Below, piece after piece: positions 50,485 through 61,186 of a stretch of 64,000 nucleotides of DNA (the first letter of the stretch is position 1; the number at the start of each line of letters is the position of its first letter). The position numbers and the translations under genes are program-made. Where the stretch lies: NCBI GenBank assembly GCA_900169235.1, contig FWCC01000068.1:186001-250000 (forward strand), written 5' to 3'. The notes under the pieces were generated by a model. The model was not told the DNA's origin. It searched no databases and saw only the letters and a list, made by a program, of their open reading frames with translations. This DNA is from Zarea fungicola (taxonomy: Eukaryota; Ascomycota; Sordariomycetes; Hypocreales; Cordycipitaceae).

Positions 50485-52220
50485 CTATTCGGCATCGGGA
50501 AGCCAGGTATCCTGGCGCTGCTCGAAATATTCCTGCGTCGTGTAGTGGACGAGGCGAACCACATTGCTCTCTTCGTCGACTATGACTAGACCTGCGCAAG
50601 CCGATATGACGTCTTCGACCTGCGGAACGTTATCGTCATCAAATACCAATTCAGTCTCGTCAATAGCTAGAGCTTGCAGGAGCTCAACCACCTTCAAGGG
50701 TCTTCGGGCGGAGACTATCCATAGCAGCGCATTCTCTGCAAGCATCCTAAACCCTGGCTTCTGCATTTGAATCCTCTCCATAGTTTGATCGTATGCTTGT
50801 GATAGAACTTCGAGCTTTGCGCCGTCACTGGCACTGGATCTTTTGCCCTGCTCCTCAAAGTAACCCAGGGCCCGCTGGACAGCCTTAACTGTCAGCTTGT
50901 CATCTAACTGTGAGATGTAAACTCGCGCCAAGAGAAACATTCCATCTGCCGCCTTCGTAATGGTAACCTTTATTTGATCCTGCAGAGCTGCATTGACTCT
51001 TATACAGTTGGACAGTTTGTCAAGGTTACCATCCAAGTATGCTCGCACATCATGATCCGGTGCCCGGATCTCGAGTTTGATTGTAGAATCCTGCTTGAAC
51101 GCATTATGAATCTCAGGACTGGGTCGGGAGGTTGCGAAGACGCTTGCTTTTCCGGTTTGTGCCAGGTTGCAGAGCGCGGAAATGAACTTGGCCCTGCAAT
51201 TATCGGCTGTCTGGCATTCATCCAAAGCATCCACTACGATGAATATCCGTTGAAATGAAGGTACATTGACGATTGTATCGAGAAATGCATTGAGCTCGTT
51301 TGTCGATGGCCGTGTCCTGGCTGCCTTATGGGTCTTTTCTAGTGACTTGAGCGCTTCAGCCGCTGACGGATCCTGTTGTACGAGCTGCTTCACCAAGCTT
51401 GCATAGAGACACCCTAGTTTCTGGTCTTCCTGGCGACGGAAATTAAGATAGACGTAGGCGATTCCAATCCCATCATCTGTCCGTGTACTAGACAGCAAGT
51501 GGTCGATGACGGACGCGGCCAGGATAGTCTTGCCTGCTCCGGGTATTCCAGGGCAATACATGATTGCGTTCGGTGTATCCAACCATTGGTGAAACTCTAG
51601 GGAGTCCAGAAGCCATCGTCCAGTGTCGGAGTATCGCCTACTAATCAAATCGCTATGCTCAGGGCCATATTCTGTTGGGGACAGCCATGCGAGCGTATTT
51701 TGGAATTCTTGGTTCTCAACGTGCCGTAGGAGATTCGACGTGGCCGTCCGAGTGATGCGATTATGAAAGGCATTGAGTAGGGCGGCATTTGCACTGAGCC
51801 GGATCTGCAGAGAGTGAGCGATCTCAGGAGACCAGTTGAACCTCGCCAAAGCCCTCTTGACTCTGTTCCTAGCCCCTTCTGCATCTTCTTCAAGCATGTT
51901 ATTTTTCCCGAGAAGCTCTGACAGCTCGAGCAGCACACTATGACATCCACGTGCGATTTGATGCAGATCTCTCGAGTCGGCGTCGGTGAGATCACAGTTC
52001 GAAGCGGAAATCTCAACATCCTCCAGAACAATGGAGAGACTCCTCACTCTGCCGAGCCGTGATTAGGTACATGTGAGTCAGCATTTATATGATATGGTTT
52101 TAAGACGTACTGGTCGGCAATCTGTTGAAACTGGCGCGGCGAGCTCGCAAAGTCCCTTCGCAGTTTTCTGCACAGATTGATGCCTAGCAAAAGCTCGCCG
52201 ACACTGACGCTGAAATTCAT
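50485..52220 (-). CDS. NACHT NTPase half of a fungal NLR, ends at in-frame UAG
   Basis: This encodes 557 aa before the stop: exon 1 52,220-52,111 and exon 2 52,048-50,485. The 62-bp intron (GTACGT...CGGCAG, CTGAC/CTAAT branch sites) joins QQIAD|QVRSLSIVLEDVE, the N-terminus expected for this family. Walker A is GIPGAGKT (residues 204-211), and Walker B is VVDALDEC (308-315). The final HYTTQEYFEQRQDTWLPDAE is the usual end of the NACHT-associated helical module. The frame then meets TAG where homologues continue without a gap. Fungal NACHT NLRs act in heterokaryon incompatibility and antagonist recognition. A truncated NACHT-only product might still be made. The gene is divergent from the SDR at 52,949. 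Confidence 0.82.
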
Positions 52221-52948
52221 TACATCTACCGTTCCCTACGCCCTTCCATATGCGCTATCGTAAAGGAATGATTGTGTAGCAGACCTTCCAGGAAGACCAT
52301 GCTGAAAGTGCTGCCTGATCTAGGCTGTCTGAAGACTCCAGGCAGTGCCGCTGTGGCTGAAGATTGTGATGCAACAACCCTGCAAACGGTCGCGATGATC
52401 AGCCGCAATCCCACATTCTACCAATAGAAGTGCAGTTCAAGTGAGCTTTAACGCGGTCCGTCCTCACTGTCAACTTGCAAACTTGGCCATCGATACTCTT
52501 TCCGTGATAGTTCTGGAACGATAAAATACAAACCGACGCTTGCCAGCTCTTGAAATATACTGAGATCCCGCTTGAGACGGCAACTGCTGAGGCCCGGTAA
52601 CCCGACTCCAGCCTTTGCCAGTCGTCCACTACGTTACACGTTCACATCACTGATCTTTACAGTCGATGACAAGAAGATGAAGAGTGGGTGGTTTACTTTA
52701 AATTTCCAGACAAGACTCGGTCTAAATATCTTTGTACCGGGTCGTCCGTGCTGCAGTTTCAACAATGTAGCATCAAACCGTAGCTGCACCGCGCCACTAA
52801 TAACGCTGACAGGCGTTCTGACGTAAACTTCCCCCGAGAGCCTCGGTATAAAGAGTACCCCTCTCTTCACAGACCTTGGCGAAAAAAGTCAAAGCAGTCA
52901 ATAAAAGATTAATTTCGTAAAAATACGACTCCGGAGAATTAGAGCACA
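52221..52948. other. Divergent intergenic region, NLR and SDR
   Basis: This 728-bp spacer lies between two head-to-head genes and should hold both promoters. A/T-rich AAAGATTAATTTCG precedes the SDR start. No gene is seen. Confidence 0.5.
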
Positions 52949-54050
<1,102 letters not shown>

Positions 54051-54614
54051 CATGGCTAAGGCATGAGCAAGGCAATGGGCTGCTCCCTGTGACAGCAATC
54101 GCAGTCCTATGGGAGAAGTGAACTTTTATAACAGTACAGAAGTGTACCATCTCAGATCCTCTTCTATTCTCGGGAAAACAGCTGTAACACTTGTGTTTCT
54201 CAAGATACGGTACCAAGTCGGCAAAAACCTAATCTGGGGTCAATTGACAGTTACCCCAGCTTAGAGATGACGAATAAAAAAGGATATAAAATTATAATCG
54301 GCCATGATTGTAGTATTCAGATCGAAATTAAGTACTGTCACATTTTCCATGTGGATGAGGGTTGGGACAAACAGGCTCATCAGACTGTGAGTCTCAGAGC
54401 TGGTAACCGACGCCATCGAACGATGCCTGCATTGAATTTGTTTGCTTTTTTCCTGCATAGTTGTCACATTATATATTAATGTGGCTGGCTACAAACGCCA
54501 AGTTGGCATTTAATATGGAGAATATGCAGCTTACGGTCATGTTTGTCCAAAAAGCAAACTTTCCAGAAGTTGGTGTCCTTCAAAGCCATAATATGGCCTC
54601 ATTCTTTCAACAAG
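54051..54614. other. Intergenic, 564 bp
   Basis: This is the 3' flank of the SDR gene and the upstream side of the tRNA gene. No gene is seen. Confidence 0.5.
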
Positions 54615-54686
54615 GGTCGCGTGGCCAAATGGCAAGGCGTCTGGCTACGAACCAGAAGATTGTGGGTTCGATCCCCACCGTGACCT
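54615..54686 (+). tRNA. tRNA-Arg (anticodon ACG), intronless
   Basis: The 72-nt gene folds into a full cloverleaf. The acceptor stem is GGTCGCG with CGTGACC (7 pairs, one G-U). The anticodon stem is TCTGG/CCAGA around loop CTACGAA, giving anticodon ACG (read as ICG, CGN arginine codons). The T arm is GTGGG-TTCGATC-CCCAC. The D arm is GCC...GGC. The discriminator is T. A/B-box-like internal promoter elements are present, and T runs follow within 12 nt. Confidence 0.95.
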
Positions 54687-54697
54687 GAAGATGTTTA

Positions 54698-54719
54698 TTT
54701 TTTGTGTTTTATTTTTTTT
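54698..54719 (+). terminator. Pol III terminator of tRNA-Arg
   Basis: A run of six T at 54,698-54,703 lies 11 nt after the tRNA, and a back-up run of eight T lies at 54,712-54,719. This is the normal RNA polymerase III stop signal. Confidence 0.8.
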
Positions 54720-55977
54720 ACTCTTCCTTTGTAACTTTTAATGGGTTGTGTTGGATCCATATTTGCATTCTGTCTAGTATTTTCTGGGTCTCCTTCCAAA
54801 TCAGTTTGCTGTAATAATACAAGGCTGAATCCGAGAACCCTGCTGTCTAATAGCAGCTCTAGCAAAGGAAAGAAAAACTAATGAGAACGACGAGCAGCTG
54901 GATGGAAGCTATTGGAGTTAGCCTGTCCGTGCGTTTCTTCAAGTACCCGTTGGGGCAGTTGTGGCCGTTGTCGCCTTTGGAGCTGATAAGGGTCCGTCCA
55001 GGTATGTACGCCTCTTTTTGCGCTGTTCGAGTCCAGATTCGGTCCGGCTGTTCCTGGTTTGATTATATTTTTTGTCGATTTATTTCAATGCATCTGGCCC
55101 ATGGGGATATGCGAGGCACGAGGCGTTTCCAGGCTTTTCAGAACAAAATTCTGGACGGTCTTTATACTGGTAGTTCCATTGAAGGCAAGGCAGTAAGCTA
55201 TAAGAGTTATTAAATGGCTCAAAAAAAGACGGCGTTGATGTTGTTTCTTTTTCTTTCATCCCTCGTTCATCCCATCGCACTTCTAAACTGCTAGATTGTA
55301 AATGTTGCTTTTGTGTGGCAACGTAGTTCTTCACTACGGGAGGTCCGTGCAAAAGATTTCATGAACGGATCCCTGTTGTGTGCGAATCCTCAGCTTCCCC
55401 ATCATACCACTCTTCAATCCAGATATGGGTAGTTGAACCGAGAATTCAATTGTTTGTCCTCATTAATAATGAATACCCCCTGCTACAGTTACTACCACGT
55501 CCTGTATGTACAGAGACAAATCTGGTTCGCATTGACCTCACGCGGTCTCCCGAGTTTCAGATCCACCCAATGCTAGCTCTCTGCAAGACGCCACCAGTTC
55601 TGCACTTCTGCACTATTACGCCCGATGTGACGGAGGTTGCATCCAATTCGGGCCTTGCTGTGGCAATTGCATCGACGGCTGCAATGGGGGGTGCGTCTGT
55701 GCGGATTCCCCTTTCCTGAGCCCCTGCGCAACGGCTCCCCTCCCCCTCTCCATGAGAGATCCCCCAGATGTCAGTTAGGACCCTGGAGTAATATAATGGG
55801 CAGATATTCCCTATATAGGTGATTGTTAATAAAATCATAGCAGATCAACTTTGGTACCATATGATATTATAACACTGTCGTGTCTCGCCTCACATCATTC
55901 AAAACAGGCTCCAATTGTGAACTGAGAGCACAGGACAAAATACGTATATACCTGCTTACACAGCCTGCACTGGCAAG
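54720..55977. other. Intergenic, 1.26 kb
   Basis: No gene is seen between the tRNA and the HypX-like gene. The last few hundred bp would be the promoter of the latter. The frame at 55,378-55,719 has no recognisable domain and no matching exon. Confidence 0.5.
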
Positions 55978-58248
55978 ATGAAAATTCTCTTCTTCTGCAC
56001 CGCTTTCAATTCCTTATCGCAGCGTGTATACCTCGCACTCTGCGAACAACACTACGTTACCATAGAATATGCCCTGTCAGAAGAACTCATGATTGAGGCT
56101 GCGGAGCTCGTCCAACCAGATCTGATTATTTGCCCTTTCTTGACTACACTGGTGCCGGCTCAGGTATATAGCAAGTTCCTGACGCTGATTGTTCACCCTG
56201 GGCCACCAGGTGATGCCGGCCCAAGCGCATTGGATTGGCTCCTCATGGGAGACAACGGAACAGAGCCGGATTCCAAAAGATTGCTTCAGCGGACGTCTCT
56301 GAGTGAGAATGGGCGACCATATTGGGGTGTCACGGTGCTTCAGGCCACGGCCGACTTTGACATGGGCCCTGTTTGGGCTTTTGAACAGTTCGCCGTTGAC
56401 ATTGACCAGCCCAACATTACCAAGTCGAGTCTGTACCGCGGCCCCGTCACCCGATCTGCTGTGACGGCCGTTCTCAAGGCCGTCGATCGCATCACCATAG
56501 CGGCGGATGTCCAGAGTGCCAGCTCTCGCGGACGTTCAGCCTCCCGCCCAAGTACATCTGGAAAGGATCGCACCAGCAACGACAGCAGCAGACCCAAATG
56601 CACCATCCATCCGACTCTAGTCGCAAATCCCCTCTTTGTACAGCTCTCGGTCGCTTCCGGAGAGCATTTTCAGGGCGGTACCACGCGCCATCGACCGCTG
56701 TTGCGCGCTGCCGATCGCGACTTTGATCCTCGAATCCACAGTGCCGTCGAGATCTCGCGGCGGATACGCTGTGCCGACTCCCAGCCTGGCTGTCTCAGCA
56801 GCCTCCTGGGACCCAAGCTGTACCTCTACGGTGGTATAGTGGACAGTGGAAAGCAGTCTGCCGGCGCTGTACCTGGCTCCATTATTGCCAGTCGTGACGA
56901 CGCCGTTTGCATTGCCACGTGCGATGGAAAAGGTATCTGGATCACGCACGTACGCCGCATCAAGGGTAAGACGGATGCTTCGCTGTGGCCCAAGGTACCT
57001 GCCGTGCAGGGCCTCATGGAGCTTTCGGAGCACAGGATGGGATACCAGAGCTTGCAACGGGCTGTATCGGTGCGTACACCCCAGCATTCTGGGCACGAAG
57101 AATGGTCCAGGGCAGCAAACAGTACGCTACAGGACATTTGGGTTGATTTTGAACCAATGAATGATGGTGGCCTGGCTGCGTATCTCTTCTTCGACTTCTA
57201 CAATGGCGCCATGAGCACCAAGCAATGTAGACGGCTGCTCAAGGCCATGAGATACATTCTCTCCGTCGCTGAGGTAAAGCCAGTCCGTGCTGTGGTGCTC
57301 ATGGGCGGATCGTACTTTAGCAATGGTATCCATCTCAATGTTATTGAATCAGCAGCAGATCCGGCCCTTGAGTCCTGGTTCAACATCAACGCCATTGACG
57401 ACCTTGTTTACGCCATCCTGTACGATTTCCCAACCCGGGGCCTCAAGACCATTGCGGCAGTCAGAGGCAATGCCGCTGCTGGCGGTGTGGCTTTGGCTAC
57501 TGCTTGCGATTATGTTCTCGCTGGCGAGGACGTTGTATTCAACCCCGCCTATCGTACCATGGGCCTCTATGGTTCCGAGTTCCACAGTCTCACATATCAT
57601 GCCCGATGTCGTGGTAGCGACGGAAAGAGAATACTCCGTGATATGATGCCTCTCAGCGCCAGTGCAGCAGGCCATCTGGGACTTGTCGACCACGTCCTGC
57701 CTGGCTGGGGTGCTACACTAGAGTCTGCGATCAAGGCTCAGGTCGCCGTCCTCATTTCGGTACTCGACGCCACTGGTGCTCCTTCGTTTGTGGCGGAATG
57801 GAAGCGCGGCTTAGATCTCTCGAGCGAACGTCTCGCCCGCGTTCGTGCCGAAGAGCTTGCCGAAATGGCGAAGGACTTTTGGAGTCCGCGTTCGCAGCGT
57901 TATCACCCGCGCCGACATGACTTTGTCCGCAAGGCCAAGGCAGCTGCCACGCCGAGACGATTTGCTATTCATCGCAAATGCGATGGGTTGGTCGACGAAG
58001 AGGATGACGACCGCTTCGACTCTGTCGAGTGGTTCATCATGAAAAACAGCATCGCTCAGTGCGAGAGCAGTCTGAATGGGGCAGCAGTGGAGATGCCATC
58101 GCGACCGAGGAAGTCATATGCGCGAAGCAAGGATGCGCAGTCCTCCAGTTGCGACACCATAGATGAGAAACCTTGGTCAGGGCAACCAGGTATCCCCAAG
58201 GCAAAGACTCGCGGGACAATCTTTTGCTGTTACTATGATGCCGACTAA
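55978..58248 (+). CDS. hypX: HypX-like formyltransferase/enoyl-CoA-hydratase fusion
   Basis: This encodes 756 aa without introns. Residues 1-170 are a formyltransferase fold starting MKILFFCTAFNSLSQRVYLAL, with LVQPDLIICPFL, the HypX-type active-site segment IVHPGPPGDAGPSALDW (His73, Asp86) and VTVLQATADFDMGPVWA (Asp128). Residues about 235-330 match the HypX middle domain (RHRPLLRAADRDFD, WITHVRRIKG). Residues about 395-620 are a crotonase/enoyl-CoA-hydratase domain with FFDFYNGAMSTKQCRRL, VLMGGSYFSNGIHLNVIE, NINAIDDLV, RGNAAAGGVALATACDYVLA and MGLYGSEF. Bacterial HypX makes CO from N10-formyl-tetrahydrofolate via formyl-CoA for [NiFe]-hydrogenase. This copy is longer because of a Ser-rich insert (175-205) and a C-terminal tail (690-756). 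No signal peptide is seen. Its role in a fungus is unknown. Confidence 0.9.
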   Translation: MKILFFCTAFNSLSQRVYLALCEQHYVTIEYALSEELMIEAAELVQPDLIICPFLTTLVPAQVYSKFLTLIVHPGPPGDAGPSALDWLLMGDNGTEPDSKRLLQRTSLSENGRPYWGVTVLQATADFDMGPVWAFEQFAVDIDQPNITKSSLYRGPVTRSAVTAVLKAVDRITIAADVQSASSRGRSASRPSTSGKDRTSNDSSRPKCTIHPTLVANPLFVQLSVASGEHFQGGTTRHRPLLRAADRDFDPRIHSAVEISRRIRCADSQPGCLSSLLGPKLYLYGGIVDSGKQSAGAVPGSIIASRDDAVCIATCDGKGIWITHVRRIKGKTDASLWPKVPAVQGLMELSEHRMGYQSLQRAVSVRTPQHSGHEEWSRAANSTLQDIWVDFEPMNDGGLAAYLFFDFYNGAMSTKQCRRLLKAMRYILSVAEVKPVRAVVLMGGSYFSNGIHLNVIESAADPALESWFNINAIDDLVYAILYDFPTRGLKTIAAVRGNAAAGGVALATACDYVLAGEDVVFNPAYRTMGLYGSEFHSLTYHARCRGSDGKRILRDMMPLSASAAGHLGLVDHVLPGWGATLESAIKAQVAVLISVLDATGAPSFVAEWKRGLDLSSERLARVRAEELAEMAKDFWSPRSQRYHPRRHDFVRKAKAAATPRRFAIHRKCDGLVDEEDDDRFDSVEWFIMKNSIAQCESSLNGAAVEMPSRPRKSYARSKDAQSSSCDTIDEKPWSGQPGIPKAKTRGTIFCCYYDAD

Positions 58249-58414
58249 AAGTGCTGACTTCTGGCTTCTTTTTACTTGTCTAGTCTTCTAGTTTTTATAT
58301 TGCCCATGCGGCAGACTTATAATGATTTGGACTCACGAAGAAATTGCGGGGGTATGACGGATACGATTTTCTTATGCTACATATATAGTATAATTAGTTG
58401 GCGTTTAATTTCAT

Positions 58415-59459
58415 TTATATGTTTGACTTTGCCGCAGCATCTAGCCAACTGCCATCTTGGAGTGTCTTGGCCACTACATCTGCAGCATCCTTAATCTTGG
58501 AGACCATCACGCCCGAGCCAGGAGTTCCGAAGGCCGGGCCAGGGTCATTGAACGTGGACACCTCCCTCGTCGTATCCTTACCCACCTCCAAAATGGTACC
58601 GCCCACTTTATCCTCGGCCTCGATGCACAGAAGCATGGCCTCTGCGACCTCGTCCGCAGTGATCCAGCTATCCTTTTCCTCATCGACAAGGGCCATATTG
58701 GTCACCGAGTCGGTCCACAGCGGTGTCTGAACCAAGCCTGGCGCCACTGCATTGACGCGGATGCCCACCGTGGGCTCCAGTTTCTCGAGGGAGCGCGTGA
58801 ACCCCGTTATTGCATACTTTGACGCGGCATAGAGTGGCCGGAGGAAGCTTGGGGTGTACCCCGCGATGGAGGCAATGTGGATGATGCGCTTCGGGTTCTC
58901 TGGCGTCTGCTGGGTTGCCCTTTCTGGCGCCAGCCAGTGCTGGAGCGCGAGTTGCGTGGTGCGGATCGGGTGGGTGATGTTAATGTCTAGCGTTGTGTAA
59001 TGGTTGGCGTCGAGAAAGTCTCGGCTCGCGTCTGTGCCGGGCGGGTGCCAGAAGTTGGACCAGCCCGGCTCGTAGATTCCAGCGCCGGGACAGACGATTT
59101 CAAAGCTGCCGAATTCAGAGATGGCCTTGGCGAGCATAGCCCGGAGATCATCCCAGGCTGTGACGTCGGTCTTGAGGAAGACGGCGCGGCCGGACCCCTC
59201 CCCGGCAGGTTTGCTATATTGGTCCAGCAAGGCTTGTGATTCGGATCGCAGAGCCAAATCGGCAATCAGCACATTGCATCCTTTCTTAAGGAGAAGTTTG
59301 GCAAAGACCAAGTTGATACCTGTCGCGCAGTTGTGTTAGAGAGGGGTATGAGAGGGGCTTAAGAGGGACAGCAATGACGTGAGACAAGGAGGATGGTAAT
59401 TTACCTGATCCAGCGCCTGTAACGACAGCAGTTTTGCCCTGGACTGAAAATACGGCCAT
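58415..59459 (-). CDS. Short-chain dehydrogenase (15-PGDH-like)
   Basis: This encodes 319 aa in two exons: 59,459-59,405 and 59,319-58,415. The 85-bp intron (GTAAAT...CTAAC...GACAG) joins MAVFSVQGKTAVVTGAGS to GINLVFAKLLL, rebuilding the dinucleotide motif TGAGSGI. Asp in VLIADLAL suggests NAD. VCPGAGIYEPGW replaces the NNAG segment, as in fungal 15-hydroxyprostaglandin-dehydrogenase-like SDRs. The catalytic set is IASIAGY and YAASKYAITGF, then NAVAPGLVQTPLW. Length and domain are complete. It converges on the HypX-like gene with only 166 bp between stop codons. The substrate is unknown. Confidence 0.9.
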
Positions 59460-60059
59460 TGTGGGATAAAATAGCAACCTATTGTTGAAGAGAATGGAGC
59501 TTGGAAAGGCAGACGTGGCGTCGGGATTGAAGTAAGCTCGGCGTCTGTCCAGTGACTCCGCTAGCTTCGAGTAGCATGCATACACGAGCGTTGTGGTAGG
59601 TTGCTGGAGGTCATCGTCTCCTCATTCCTGGGCCTGGTATCTGATTTACATCTATTCTCGTTTTATCTTCTTAGTAGCTAGCTTTTTTTTCTAATGAATT
59701 ACTTTTGTAATACATACAAGAGTCCCATTGAACCATAATCATTCCGCTTGACATTATACAGTGCCCAGTAGAGGGGTAGGTGGATAATATACACATGTAT
59801 TGTACAAAAAAGAAGGCCGTCCTTTGGAATTCTCTGATGGAGCATGCGATACTTGCTGTCTTTTTATGGCAGCTGCTCCCTTGAATAGTGACGCCGCCCG
59901 CAGCGTTGCCTTTGCCTGGTTTTCCCTCAGATTCTGGGAAAAGATGGTAAAATTGCTCGCAATTCCGGTCTGTTCGGTCATCCGAGAATATGATCAGAGC
60001 CGCAGCATGTGAGTTTCGCATAAATAAGACTGCCTTGGCCGATTTTATTCGGCATGGCC
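59460..60059. other. Intergenic, 600 bp
   Basis: This holds the promoter of the 15-PGDH-like SDR (leftward) and the 3' flank of cox16. No gene is seen. Confidence 0.5.
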
Positions 60060-60513
60060 CTATCGCAGGATGCCGTCGCTCTCGCCTGGTAGTCGTTCCA
60101 CGCGCTTCTGCTCCCAGTTATCCAGATCTCGGTTACCAGCCAGTCTCTATTCCACACTGCGTCAGCACATTGTCTCTAGAAAATAATTGCGCCGCCGCTT
60201 GACAGTGATGGGATGCACGACGCAAGGCCCGTAAACCTGAACGTACGTTGTATTCCTCCCGCATGTCCACCTTGCGCGCCGAGCGGCGCACGTTCAGCTC
60301 TTCTTCTCGTGACATCTGCCGCACGCGGCGATCGTGTCGCTCGTATCGAATCGCCGTCGCTGGCGTCAGGACAAAGGAGCCGGCCACCATGATGGCCAGG
60401 AACGGCAGCCCAAACATGAGAAAGGGCCGCTTGCTCATCGTGGCGCGGTATTTGGCCCCCCAGCCGTTGGTCTCGCCGGCGGCCCGGAATCGTTTGCGCT
60501 GGAATGTTGGCAT
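60060..60513 (-). CDS. cox16: Cytochrome c oxidase assembly protein COX16
   Basis: This encodes 117 aa in two exons: 60,513-60,247 and 60,146-60,060. The 100-bp intron (GTACGT...CTGAC...AATAG) joins KVDMREEYN to RLAGNRDLDNWEQKRVERL. The N-terminus MPTFQRKRFRAAGET, the single membrane helix (FLMFGLPFLAIMVAGSFVL, residues about 31-50) and TPATAIRYERHDRRVRQM are diagnostic of COX16. The protein sits in the mitochondrial inner membrane and helps assemble cytochrome c oxidase (COX1/COX2 modules). The length agrees with fungal members. Without the second exon, the frame would run into unrelated sequence. Confidence 0.93.
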
Positions 60514-61186
60514 ACTGGTCGTCTATTTTCAGACAAAATATTTGGATTGAGAGGTTATGTTACAGAATTGTACATGCGCGCATTCAGCAACCTTGGTTGT
60601 CGTTTGAGGCAGAGAGAATATCTGAGGCTGCCCACAAAATTAGAGACGTCACATGTGGAGTACCTCAGGCAAGCTTCTAATATAAGTAGACAAACTCTCT
60701 ATTCCCATTCCCTTCCTACCTTTTTATTTGCAACGAAAAAAAAATTCATGAATCAATACTCCGATTATGTATTTACAGTGGTTCGCAAAGTGACGTCGCT
60801 AAAAAACATGCCCTTGGTCGCTCTCTCAGCTATGCAAAAACCCAACAAAAAAATGTTGCCGGCTTCTAAACCGGCCTGCCTTCGTCCTCCAATTCGTAGT
60901 CGTAACAGAAAGTAAAAATATAAAACAATATTCGAGCTCATCATAAGTTCCATGCCCGCACATTGTGCAAATTCCATCTTAATCCCAAAATGCAAGCTCA
61001 ACATATATATGAAACTTGATATCAGTACAAAAACAGGGAAGAGAATAAACCCGCTAAAGCTTGACAGAGGAGATATGTCGTGGGAGGAGACGGCCACGGC
61101 CGTTGTAACGCAACTCGATTTGTGTGCTGTTGCAAAAGGCACGTGCCAGCAGACTTTGCTAGCCAAAAGGTTATACGGCCCTCGAT
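60514..61186. other. Intergenic, 673 bp
   Basis: This contains the cox16 promoter (leftward) and the 3' UTR of the FHA gene. T- and A-rich short runs occur. No gene is seen. Confidence 0.5.

Noticed and set aside
50485..50487. Peroxisomal-type UGA-CUA readthrough at the NLR stop
   Set aside because: The codon is UAG followed by CGG, not the UGA-CUA motif used for programmed readthrough in fungal glycolytic genes, and the extension is a folded domain rather than a targeting tail. Weak readthrough is still possible and is left as a test.
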